This document shows, one piece after another, positions 1 to 6,444 of a stretch of DNA of 6,503 bases. This DNA is from Syntrophaceae bacterium UBA6112 (GTDB taxonomy: Bacteria > Desulfobacterota > Syntrophia > Syntrophales > UBA5619). Positions within the stretch are counted from its first letter, which is position 1; every line of letters begins with the position of its first letter. The stretch lies in contig DIWG01000046.1 in NCBI GenBank assembly GCA_002423465.1, positions 1-6,503 on the forward strand. Direction: 5' to 3'. The notes beneath the pieces are model-generated. The model made no database searches. It saw nothing but the letters and a program-made list of their open reading frames with translations, and was not told where the DNA came from. Both the position numbers and the translations under genes were made by a program.

Positions 1-20
1 AATTCCCTGCACCGCCACCA
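1..20 (+). tRNA. 3' end of a tRNA (partial, specificity not determinable)
   Basis: The first 20 bases fit the 3' end of a tRNA cut by the window edge. Bases 1-4 (AATT) fit T-loop positions 57-60, 5-9 (CCCTG) the 3' strand of the T stem, and 10-16 (CACCGCC) the 3' strand of a 7-bp acceptor stem. Base 17 (A) is the discriminator and 18-20 are an encoded CCA. An intrinsic terminator follows directly, as expected for a tRNA transcription unit. The predicted 5' acceptor strand would be GGCGGTG. The anticodon lies outside the window, so no amino acid is assigned; elongator tRNA-Met is one possibility, but this is a guess. Confidence 0.6.
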
Positions 21-28
21 ATGAATGC

Positions 29-55
29 AAAAGCCCGGTCAGAGACCGGGCTTTT
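29..55 (+). terminator. Rho-independent terminator after the tRNA
   Basis: A perfect inverted repeat pairs GCCCGGTC (33-40) with GACCGGGC (44-51) around the triloop AGA (41-43). It is extended by AAAA (29-32) against TTTT (52-55), giving 12 bp with a GC-rich core and a short T tract. It starts 9 bases after the tRNA CCA and most simply ends that tRNA transcript. Because of the A/T flanks the hairpin also has a T-rich end when read on the - strand, but no - strand gene ends here. Confidence 0.85.
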
Positions 56-69
56 GTGCATCCGCCGTT

Positions 70-73
70 GGAG
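70..73 (+). promoter_or_regulatory. Ribosome binding site that sets the hydrolase start
   Basis: GGAG at 70-73 lies 5 bases before the ATG at 79. The longer in-frame start, ATG at 25, has only tRNA sequence in front of it and would put the terminator hairpin inside the coding region, so 79 is preferred. Confidence 0.6.
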
Positions 74-78
74 CGAAC

Positions 79-1059
79 ATGGTTGTTGAAACGTTTCATC
101 CCGCCGTTTGGGCCAGAAGCCCCCATATGCAGACCATCTTCGGAAGCCTGGGATTCAGGACGATGGGGGCAAACGAAATGATCGACGCTGCACGAGAGAT
201 TATCACGGACGCCGGAAACGGCAGCCGTCTACTGGGTTATTACTCCCACCAACCGATGCGCTCCCCGCGGGGCCTGATCATCCTGATTCACGGCTGGGAA
301 GGAAGCTCAGATTCATCCTATGTCCTCTCTACGGGACGGTATTTTTTCCGGCGGGGATACGATGTCTTTCGTCTCAATCTGAGAGACCACGGGAAAAGTC
401 ATCACCTGAACCGGGGACTCTTTCACGGCGCTTTGACGGATGAGACGGCGAACGCGGTTGCAAGCATCGCCCGGCTTTTACCCGATCACCGTTGTTATCT
501 GATCGGTTTCTCACTGGGAGGAAATTTTGCGCTCCGGATTGCGCTTCGTCAATCCATCGATCCAATTCCCAACCTCAAACGGATCTTTTCGATCAGCCCC
601 GCGCTCGATCCCTATCAGGCTACGCTGGCGATCGACAAGAGCCTGTCCATTTACCGCACCTATTTCCTCTCCAAGTGGAAGAGGTCGCTCCGGAGAAAAC
701 AGAGCTGTTTCCCCGACTTCTACCGCTTTGATGAGATCCTTCACCAAAAAACGTGCATGGCGCTGACCGAAGCCATCATGTCCTGGTATCCCGAATTTGG
801 AAATTATCATGAATATTTCAGCCATTATACACTGACTGGAAGCGCCCTTGCTTCCCTCGCCGTACCGGTCACGATCATCACCGCCGAGGATGATCCGTTC
901 ATCGCAGCGGATGATTTCCGTCATCTGCCGAGGAACCGCTATCTCGATGTTTCCATATTGCGATATGGGGGGCATTGCGGATTCCTGGATCCTTTTCCCT
1001 CCGGATGTTGGTATGAAAGACACATCGGTGATATCCTCGAACGAGAGGAGGAGGGATGA
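79..1059 (+). CDS. YheT-like alpha/beta-fold hydrolase
   Basis: This encodes a 326-residue cytoplasmic alpha/beta hydrolase of the YheT/UPF0017 type; these are esterase-like proteins whose natural substrate is mostly unknown. The N-terminus carries the family signature HPAVWARSPHMQTI (about residues 7-20). HGWEG begins at His71 (oxyanion region). The nucleophile elbow GFSLGG has Ser145, EDDP at 270-273 supplies the acid (Asp271 or Asp272), and GGHCGF holds His299. The triad is therefore complete and the length is normal for the family. No signal peptide or membrane segment is evident. The start at 79 rests on a GGAG 5 bases upstream and on keeping the terminator outside the gene. The stop overlaps the start of the Nudix gene (ATGA), so the two are probably translationally coupled. 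Family assignment is firm; substrate is not known. Confidence 0.88.
   Translation: MVVETFHPAVWARSPHMQTIFGSLGFRTMGANEMIDAAREIITDAGNGSRLLGYYSHQPMRSPRGLIILIHGWEGSSDSSYVLSTGRYFFRRGYDVFRLNLRDHGKSHHLNRGLFHGALTDETANAVASIARLLPDHRCYLIGFSLGGNFALRIALRQSIDPIPNLKRIFSISPALDPYQATLAIDKSLSIYRTYFLSKWKRSLRRKQSCFPDFYRFDEILHQKTCMALTEAIMSWYPEFGNYHEYFSHYTLTGSALASLAVPVTIITAEDDPFIAADDFRHLPRNRYLDVSILRYGGHCGFLDPFPSGCWYERHIGDILEREEEG
1046..1051 (+). promoter_or_regulatory. Strong Shine-Dalgarno for the Nudix gene
   Basis: A consensus AGGAGG lies 4 bases before the ATG at 1056, inside the last codons of the hydrolase gene. It explains the Glu-rich C-terminus (EREEEG) of that protein and supports the ATGA overlap start. 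Confidence 0.75.
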
Positions 1060-1919
1060 CCGAAACTGCCCCCGATCCCGCACTCTTCAAGGACCGAAGC
1101 AAATTCCCGACCGCTGTTATCGAAAAACTGGGTGTGCATCCCTCTGATTTTCAAGAAACCTTTTGTCGGATCCCGACCGGCGGAAAGACGGATCACCGCC
1201 ATCGCGCAGCCGGGGTTCTTCTTCCCCTTCTTTTTCGGGAATCCTTACCCGGAGGCCGGGGAGAATTCGTGTTTCAACTGATCAAACGCTCTTCCAGCGT
1301 CCCACAGCCCGGCGACCTGAGTCTTCCGGGAGGCATGCTTCACCCGTTTCTGGACCGCATTCTGAGATCCATCCTGATCCACGGACCTTTCCCCATACTC
1401 AGCGGCAAGGCAAGGACATATGCGCTTCAGCAACAAGCGCCGACCTTCCGGATGATCACCCTTTTCCTGACAAACGCCCTGCGTGAATCCTGGGAAGAAA
1501 TCCGGCTTTCCCCTGCCCGCGTTCGTTTTCTTGGCCCTCTTCCCACCTACAGCTTGACCCTTTTCCGACGGACGATCTTTCCCTTGGTCGGGTTCGTGGG
1601 AAATCCCTCCTTTCCGCGTCTGAATCGTGAGGTGGAAAAGATCATCGAAATTCCCCTTTCGTCTTTTTACCGGGAGGATCTATTTGGAAGCTATCGGATA
1701 GATGCGTCCGATTCAACAGGACACCGATCGCTTCAATACCCCTGCCTGATCCATCGGGATTCAGACGGCGCACAAGAGGTGCTATGGGGGGCAACTTTCA
1801 ACATCATCATCAGCTTTCTGGGGATCGTCATGGATTACAGTCTTCTCGATTGGCGGAACGGACCCATCATTCGCAGAAGCCTGCATCCCGATTACCTGAC
1901 CGGACGGCCCCCATCCTGA
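1056..1919 (+). CDS. CoA-pyrophosphatase-like Nudix hydrolase with a split Nudix box
   Basis: This encodes a 287-residue protein resembling the NudL/PCD1 group, which cleaves CoA or CoA derivatives to 3',5'-ADP and (acyl-)phosphopantetheine. Support: a Nudix-fold entry strand (RAAGVLLPLL, about 50-59), QPGDLSLPGG (84-93), the catalytic helix RESWEEIRL (143-151; Glu144, Glu147 and Glu148 present), then SPARVRFLGPLPTY and the C-terminal EVLWGATFN (241-249), which matches the WGxTa element of CoA pyrophosphatases. In normal members about 14 residues separate the GG from the RE; here there are 49, an insert of roughly 35 mostly hydrophobic residues. The usual Gly in EExG is Arg150. The metal-binding glutamates are kept, so activity is plausible. 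Start at 1056 overlaps the hydrolase stop and has a strong Shine-Dalgarno. The substrate could differ from CoA because of the insert. Confidence 0.8.
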   Translation: MTETAPDPALFKDRSKFPTAVIEKLGVHPSDFQETFCRIPTGGKTDHRHRAAGVLLPLLFRESLPGGRGEFVFQLIKRSSSVPQPGDLSLPGGMLHPFLDRILRSILIHGPFPILSGKARTYALQQQAPTFRMITLFLTNALRESWEEIRLSPARVRFLGPLPTYSLTLFRRTIFPLVGFVGNPSFPRLNREVEKIIEIPLSSFYREDLFGSYRIDASDSTGHRSLQYPCLIHRDSDGAQEVLWGATFNIIISFLGIVMDYSLLDWRNGPIIRRSLHPDYLTGRPPS

Positions 1920-1954
1920 GCCACTTTTCCAATGGACCAGGGATCATTCTTTTC

Positions 1955-1990
1955 TTGACAGAAAACAGCCATAATGGTTAATGCTATCAT
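1955..1990 (+). promoter_or_regulatory. Possible sigma-70-type promoter before the CoA-transferase gene
   Basis: The 125-base gap between the Nudix and transferase genes contains a perfect TTGACA (1955-1960). The best -10-like hexamer is TATCAT (1985-1990), but its spacer is 24 bases, well over the usual 16-18. At 17-18 bases only poor matches occur (TTAATG 1978, TAATGC 1979). The gap is AT-richer than the flanking genes. A promoter here is plausible but weakly supported. Confidence 0.3.
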
Positions 1991-2044
1991 ACTGTAGAAT
2001 GACAATTCCAAGATTATCCGAATCTCTCGACATGGGAATTCCTG

Positions 2045-3940
2045 ATGGGTTTTAATAATAATATGAACACGCTCGACGACTGGAAAAGACTATGCCCCGA
2101 AAAATTCGCCGGGGAGGATGTCGTTTTCACGCACATCCGCCGGGGAGACCATATTTTTGTCGCCTCCGGTTGCGGCGAGCCTCAGTATCTTGTTCGGGCC
2201 ATGGTCAATTATGTGGAATCCCACCCCAAAGCCTTCTTCGACACCGAAATCATCCATGTCTACTCTTTCGGCATCGCGCCCTACACAGACCCGAAATTCA
2301 AACGCAATTTTCGCCACAACTCCTTTTTTATCGGCAACAACACCCGCGGTCCCGTCAATCAAGGGCTTGCCGACTATACACCCGTTTCGCTTTCCGAGGT
2401 ACCCGCCCTGATCCGGAACGGCTCCGTTCCGATCGATGTGGCGCTGGTGCAGACATCTCTCCCGGATGAACACGGATACCTGAGTCTCGGAATCAGCGTC
2501 GACATGGTTAAGGCCGCCACGGACAAGGCGACCATGATCATCGCCCAGGTCAACGCCGAAATGCCCCGTATTCACGGAGACGGCTTCATCCACATCAAAG
2601 ACGTCGATTTCATCATCCGCCACGACGAGCCCCTCCTGGAACTTCCGGGAATTGAACTGAACGAAACGACCCAACGGATCGGGAACTATGTTTCCCGCCT
2701 TATCCAGGACGGTGACACCATCCAGGTGGGATACGGCGGCCTTCCGAATGCCGTCCTCGCAAACCTCTTCAATAAGAAACATCTCGGAGTGCACACCGAA
2801 CTTCTCAGCGATGGTCTCGTGGACCTGATCAAGGCTGGAGTAATAGACAACTCAATGAAATCTTTGAGTCCTTGGAAGACCGTCGCCGCTTTTTCCATGG
2901 GGAAGAGAGAAACCTATCAATTTCTCCACGACAACCCCTCCATTCTCTTCCGAACCATCGATTGGACAAACAATCCGCTCAACATCGCCCGGCAGGTCAA
3001 CATGGTGGCCATTAACAGCGCCCTGGAGATCGATCTTACGGGACAGGCGACATCAGACTCGATTGGCGGCACATTCTACAGTGGAGTGGGAGGTCACCAG
3101 GATTTCATGCGGGGCGCATTGATGGCCAGGGGCGGACGAACCATCCTCGCAATGAAATCAACCGCCATGAATGACACCGTCTCCCGGATCGTTCCGTCAC
3201 TGCGAGAATCGGCCGGGATTACACTGAATCGGGGGGATGTCCGTTATGTGGTCACCGAATACGGCATCGCCTACCTCCATGGGAAAAACATCCGTGAGAG
3301 GGCAATGTCGCTCATCTCCATCGCCCATCCGAAATTCAGACCCTCACTCATTGAAGAGGCGAAGAAGCGGGGGTTTATTTACCGGGATCAGGCCTTCATC
3401 CCCGGAAAACGGGGTGAGTACCCGGAAAACCTCGAGACCCACCGGACCACCAAAACCGGCCTTCAGCTTTTCCTTCGGCCCGTAAAGATCAGCGATGAGC
3501 CGCTTCTAAAAGATTTCTTTTATTCGCTCTCGGATCGAAGCCTGAACCGTCGTTTTCTTTCCAAGCGAAAAGACATGCCGCATGAGCGTCTGCAAGACTT
3601 TGTAATCATTGATTACACCCGCGAGGTGGTCATCCTGGGGGTCGTCGGGTCGGAGGAAAACGAACTCATCGTTGGCGTGGGTCAGTATGGCATCGATGAG
3701 GCATCCCATACGGCGGAGGTCGCCTTCGCCGTCCGCGATGATCACCACAACCGGGGTATCGGGCAGGAAATGCTTTCCTACCTCACCTATCTCGCCAAAA
3801 GAGAAGGTCTGCTGGGATTTACGGCCGAGGTCCTGATCGACAACAAGCCGATGCTGCACGTCTTCGAAAAGGGCGGCTTCGATATCAAAAAAAAGAACGA
3901 CGCCGGTGTTTACGATTTACAAATGGCCTTCCGAGGTTAA
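2045..3940 (+). CDS. Acetyl-CoA hydrolase/CoA-transferase fused to a C-terminal GNAT acetyltransferase domain
   Basis: This 631-residue protein has two domains. Residues about 20-445 are a class I CoA-transferase of the 4-hydroxybutyrate/butyryl-CoA:acetate type. They include SGCGEPQ (41-47), GDTIQVGYGG (223-232), HTELLSDG with the likely catalytic Glu252 that forms the glutamyl-CoA thioester, GVGGHQDF (347-354), and EYGIAYLHGK starting at Glu405. Residues about 474-628 are a GNAT N-acetyltransferase domain with the acetyl-CoA pyrophosphate loop HNRGIG (568-573), where the usual Gln/Arg of QxxGxG is His, and the C-terminal N-kPMLHVFEKGGF element. The expected reaction is CoA transfer between acyl-CoA and a carboxylate such as acetate; the GNAT domain may acetylate a protein or small molecule. 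The start is uncertain: ATG 2045 has a weak GGGA upstream, and ATG 2063 (residue 7) would also fit family N-termini. Cytoplasmic; probably first gene of a unit reaching 6411. Confidence 0.88.
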   Translation: MGFNNNMNTLDDWKRLCPEKFAGEDVVFTHIRRGDHIFVASGCGEPQYLVRAMVNYVESHPKAFFDTEIIHVYSFGIAPYTDPKFKRNFRHNSFFIGNNTRGPVNQGLADYTPVSLSEVPALIRNGSVPIDVALVQTSLPDEHGYLSLGISVDMVKAATDKATMIIAQVNAEMPRIHGDGFIHIKDVDFIIRHDEPLLELPGIELNETTQRIGNYVSRLIQDGDTIQVGYGGLPNAVLANLFNKKHLGVHTELLSDGLVDLIKAGVIDNSMKSLSPWKTVAAFSMGKRETYQFLHDNPSILFRTIDWTNNPLNIARQVNMVAINSALEIDLTGQATSDSIGGTFYSGVGGHQDFMRGALMARGGRTILAMKSTAMNDTVSRIVPSLRESAGITLNRGDVRYVVTEYGIAYLHGKNIRERAMSLISIAHPKFRPSLIEEAKKRGFIYRDQAFIPGKRGEYPENLETHRTTKTGLQLFLRPVKISDEPLLKDFFYSLSDRSLNRRFLSKRKDMPHERLQDFVIIDYTREVVILGVVGSEENELIVGVGQYGIDEASHTAEVAFAVRDDHHNRGIGQEMLSYLTYLAKREGLLGFTAEVLIDNKPMLHVFEKGGFDIKKKNDAGVYDLQMAFRG

Positions 3941-3995
3941 ACACCCATGTCTCCTGGGAATGATTGCATCTGTCTTTTCCCGAGATGAGATCAGA

Positions 3996-4002
3996 AAGGT
4001 GA
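3996..4002 (+). promoter_or_regulatory. Ribosome binding site that sets the P-loop/DRTGG start
   Basis: AAGGTGA at 3996-4002 stands 5 bases before ATG 4008. The same frame is open further upstream with a GTG at 3906, but that start lies inside the transferase gene, lacks a site, and would add 34 residues unlike this family's N-terminus. Confidence 0.7.
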
Positions 4003-4007
4003 AATTG

Positions 4008-5048
4008 ATGGATAAATTTGTGGTGACATCCCTGCGGCCCAGTGCGGGCAAGACGAGCATCATCATCGGCATCGCCAAGGCCTTGAACCGGAAGATGGGC
4101 TATATCAAACCGTTTGGAGAGAGATTCCTGTATCGTAAGAAGAGACTCTGGGACTATGACGCCGCCTTGATCACGAACATTTTCGGCCTGGAAGAAAATC
4201 CGGAGGACATGAGCATCGGTTTTCACCACTCCAAGCTTCTCTACATGCTGGATGAAGACACCACACGCGAAAAGCTTCGCGAACTCCTGGTCAGCGTCGG
4301 AGAGGGAAAAGAGATCTTTTTTGCGGAGTGTGGAAAGGACATGACCTACGGCGTCTCCGTCCACCTGGACGCGCTGACCCTCTCGCGGGAGCTCGATGCC
4401 CAACTGATTGTGGTGGTGAGCGGCGACGAGGATACGATTCTGGATGATATCATTTTTTTTCAAAACCATATTGCGATCGGGAATATCCGCTGCAAGGGAA
4501 TCATCATCAACAAGGTTCCCAACCTCGACGATTTCTCCGAAACAAGACTGCCGAAGATCAAGCAGTGCGGCGTCGAAGTTTTGGGAGTGATTCCCTATTA
4601 CAGGGAACTTTCCTATTTCTCCGTCAATTACCTGGCGGATCGCTTGTTTGCAAAGATTATTGCGGGGGAAGAAAACCTGAACCGAACCGTAAAACACATT
4701 TTCATCGGTTCGATGTCCGCAACCGCGGCAATGAACAACCCCATTTTCCAGGAGGAAAACAAAGTGGTCATCACAAGCGGCGACCGAAGCGATATGATCA
4801 TTGCCGCCCTGGACAGCAAGGCGGCGGCTGTGTTCCTGACCAACAATTTTTCTCCACCGCCCGATCTCATCGCGAGGGCTTCGAAATTGGAGATCCCTCT
4901 CCTGCTGGTGTCGGCGGACACCTATGAGATCGCAAGACAAATCGACGGAATGGAATCCCTTCCGACGAAGGACGACCTGGGAAAAATCGACCTGATCGAA
5001 CAGATGGTTCGAAAACATATCAATCTTCAGGCCATTATCGAACCGTGA
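4008..5048 (+). CDS. P-loop (AAA_26/BioD-like) plus DRTGG-domain protein, Pta N-terminus-like
   Basis: This 346-residue protein matches the layout of the non-catalytic N-terminal half of long phosphotransacetylases. A dethiobiotin-synthetase-like P-loop domain covers about residues 1-200, with a Walker A-like TSLRPSAGKTS (7-17, Lys15), an acidic strand end FFAECGKD (Glu107), and GIIINK (164-169). A DRTGG domain covers about 225-335, with ITSGDRSDM (Gly258-Asp259-Arg260-Ser261-Asp262). The phosphotransacetylase catalytic domain is absent and no downstream remnant is seen, so the protein is unlikely to make acetyl phosphate itself. In E. coli Pta the equivalent region affects allosteric control by metabolites; a nucleotide- or metabolite-sensing regulatory role is therefore inferred. 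It lies 67 bases after the CoA-transferase gene and 7 bases before the mutase gene, so co-transcription is likely. A BioD function is unlikely, given the DRTGG domain and the lack of biotin genes. Confidence 0.8.
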   Translation: MDKFVVTSLRPSAGKTSIIIGIAKALNRKMGYIKPFGERFLYRKKRLWDYDAALITNIFGLEENPEDMSIGFHHSKLLYMLDEDTTREKLRELLVSVGEGKEIFFAECGKDMTYGVSVHLDALTLSRELDAQLIVVVSGDEDTILDDIIFFQNHIAIGNIRCKGIIINKVPNLDDFSETRLPKIKQCGVEVLGVIPYYRELSYFSVNYLADRLFAKIIAGEENLNRTVKHIFIGSMSATAAMNNPIFQEENKVVITSGDRSDMIIAALDSKAAAVFLTNNFSPPPDLIARASKLEIPLLLVSADTYEIARQIDGMESLPTKDDLGKIDLIEQMVRKHINLQAIIEP

Positions 5049-5050
5049 GG
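5047..5050 (+). promoter_or_regulatory. Ribosome binding site that sets the mutase start
   Basis: GAGG at 5047-5050 overlaps the previous stop codon and lies 5 bases before ATG 5056. The alternative GTG at 5050, two codons earlier in frame, overlaps this site, so 5056 is the better start. Confidence 0.65.
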
Positions 5051-5055
5051 TGAAT

Positions 5056-6411
5056 ATGAACCCGGAAGTTTTTCGCGAGTATGATGTCAGAGGGGTGGTA
5101 GACAAGGATTTGACCCCTGATTTTGTTTATCTGCTGGGCAGGGCGATCGGCGTCTATGCCGCGCGGTACGGCGTACGGACGATGGCCCTGGGACGGGATT
5201 GCCGTATTAGTTCGGAGGTTTACCTGGATGCCGTCGGTCGGGGGATCCGATCCGCGGGCATCGACGTGACCGACATCGGTCTCTGTGCCACCCCGATGCT
5301 CTACTTCGCGATTCGCCATTTTCGGACGGACGGCGGCGTCATGGTCACCGGAAGTCATAATCCTCCGGATTTCAATGGCTTCAAAATCTGTATCGGCCCG
5401 GACACGATCTACGGAGAACAGATTCAGGAACTCCGAAAAATCATCGAAGGGGGAGTCTATATCGACGGTTCGGGAAGATCCACCCGTTCTGAAATCTCTG
5501 GAATCTATCAGGACTATCTTTTTAATCGCGTAAAATTAAAACCTGGCCATAAGATCGTTGTCGACGGCGGCAACGGCGTTGGCGGATTATTCGCCCTTCC
5601 CCTGTTCAAGCGGTACGGATGCAGCGTTACCGATATCTATTGCGATCCCGACGGCCGCTTTCCCAACCACTTTCCCGATCCCACCATCCCGGAAAACCTT
5701 CGGGAACTGATACGGCTGGTTCTGGAAGAGAAGGCTGAAGCCGGGATCGCCTATGACGGGGACGCCGATCGGATCGGCGTGATCACCGATCGCGGTGATA
5801 TCCTCTGGGGCGATCAGCTTCTCCTGCTCTTCTCCCGCTTTATTCTCAAAGCGAATCCCGGCGCCGCGATCATCGGGGAGGTCAAATGTTCCCAGACCCT
5901 TTTCGACGACATCACCGCGAAAGGCGGGCGTGCCATCATGTGGAAGGCGGGTCATTCGCTGATCAAGGGTAAGATGAAAGAGGAAAAGGCGCTTCTGGCC
6001 GGAGAGATGAGCGGTCACATCTTCTTTGCGGACCGCTATTTCGGATATGACGACGCAATTTATGCATCCGTCCGCCTGCTGGAGATTCTCTCCGAATCCG
6101 GAAAGAGGCTGAGCGATCTGCTCTCCGATGTCCCACGGACCTTCACCACCCCTGAGATCCGCGTAACATGCCCCGACCGGATCAAGTTCGGCGTCGTCGA
6201 TGCCGTCCGGGAACACTACCGAAAAACCATGGAGATCATCGATATCGACGGTGTGCGGGTCCCCTTCGGCGACGGCTGGGGTCTTCTCCGGGCATCCAAC
6301 ACGCAACCCGTTCTGGTTCTGCGCTTCGAGGCGGCAACCGAAGAACGCCTGGAGGCAATTCGCAAAGACATCGAACAGGTTCTGAACGACGTCATGAAAT
6401 CGTTCAGTTGA
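5056..6411 (+). CDS. Phosphomannomutase/phosphoglucomutase (alpha-D-phosphohexomutase family)
   Basis: This 451-residue enzyme interconverts hexose 6-phosphate and 1-phosphate (mannose and/or glucose) through a phosphoserine and a 1,6-bisphosphate intermediate. It supplies GDP-mannose or UDP-glucose for lipopolysaccharide or exopolysaccharide. All four domains are recognisable. The N-terminus has FREYDVRG. The phosphoserine loop is TGSHNPPDFNGFK with Ser100. The Mg2+ loop DGDADRIG carries Asp234, Asp236 and Asp238. The sugar-specificity loop is GEMSGH (316-321), whose Glu and Ser contact the sugar. The phosphate-binding loop is RASNTQP (412-418). Length and motif order are standard for the bacterial dual-specificity (AlgC/ManB-like) enzymes, and nothing is missing. 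Mannose versus glucose preference cannot be read from sequence. It follows the DRTGG gene by 7 bases, so it is probably expressed with it. No clear terminator follows before the convergent tRNA. Confidence 0.95.
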   Translation: MNPEVFREYDVRGVVDKDLTPDFVYLLGRAIGVYAARYGVRTMALGRDCRISSEVYLDAVGRGIRSAGIDVTDIGLCATPMLYFAIRHFRTDGGVMVTGSHNPPDFNGFKICIGPDTIYGEQIQELRKIIEGGVYIDGSGRSTRSEISGIYQDYLFNRVKLKPGHKIVVDGGNGVGGLFALPLFKRYGCSVTDIYCDPDGRFPNHFPDPTIPENLRELIRLVLEEKAEAGIAYDGDADRIGVITDRGDILWGDQLLLLFSRFILKANPGAAIIGEVKCSQTLFDDITAKGGRAIMWKAGHSLIKGKMKEEKALLAGEMSGHIFFADRYFGYDDAIYASVRLLEILSESGKRLSDLLSDVPRTFTTPEIRVTCPDRIKFGVVDAVREHYRKTMEIIDIDGVRVPFGDGWGLLRASNTQPVLVLRFEAATEERLEAIRKDIEQVLNDVMKSFS

Positions 6412-6444
6412 TTTCAATATTGCCGGTGCGGCCGGAATCGATCA

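Noticed and set aside
25..78. N-terminal extension of the hydrolase from ATG 25.
   Set aside because: It would encode the terminator hairpin and has no ribosome binding site; the family N-terminus begins near residue 7 of the shorter form.
511..1083. 190-residue - strand frame opposite the hydrolase gene.
   Set aside because: It overlaps the catalytic part of the hydrolase and has no recognisable domain.
2035..2042. 8-base palindrome GGAATTCC just before the transferase start, considered as an operator.
   Set aside because: It is too short, is a single copy, and is close to what chance gives; it has no spacer or flanking symmetry.
2090..2794. 234-residue - strand frame opposite the CoA-transferase gene.
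   Set aside because: Shadow of conserved coding sequence, with no motif.
3885..5105. 406-residue open frame on the - strand opposite the DRTGG gene.
   Set aside because: It runs fully antisense to a protein with clear P-loop and DRTGG motifs, shows no recognisable domain, and its composition (rich in His, Gln, Asp and Arg) is typical of a reverse-strand shadow.
5587..6417. 276-residue open frame on the - strand opposite the mutase gene.
   Set aside because: Antisense to the well-supported phosphohexomutase, with no family motif.
6422..6434. CCGG...CCGG mini-hairpin between the mutase and tRNA-Pro, considered as a terminator.
   Set aside because: The stem is only 4 bp and there is no T tract on either strand.
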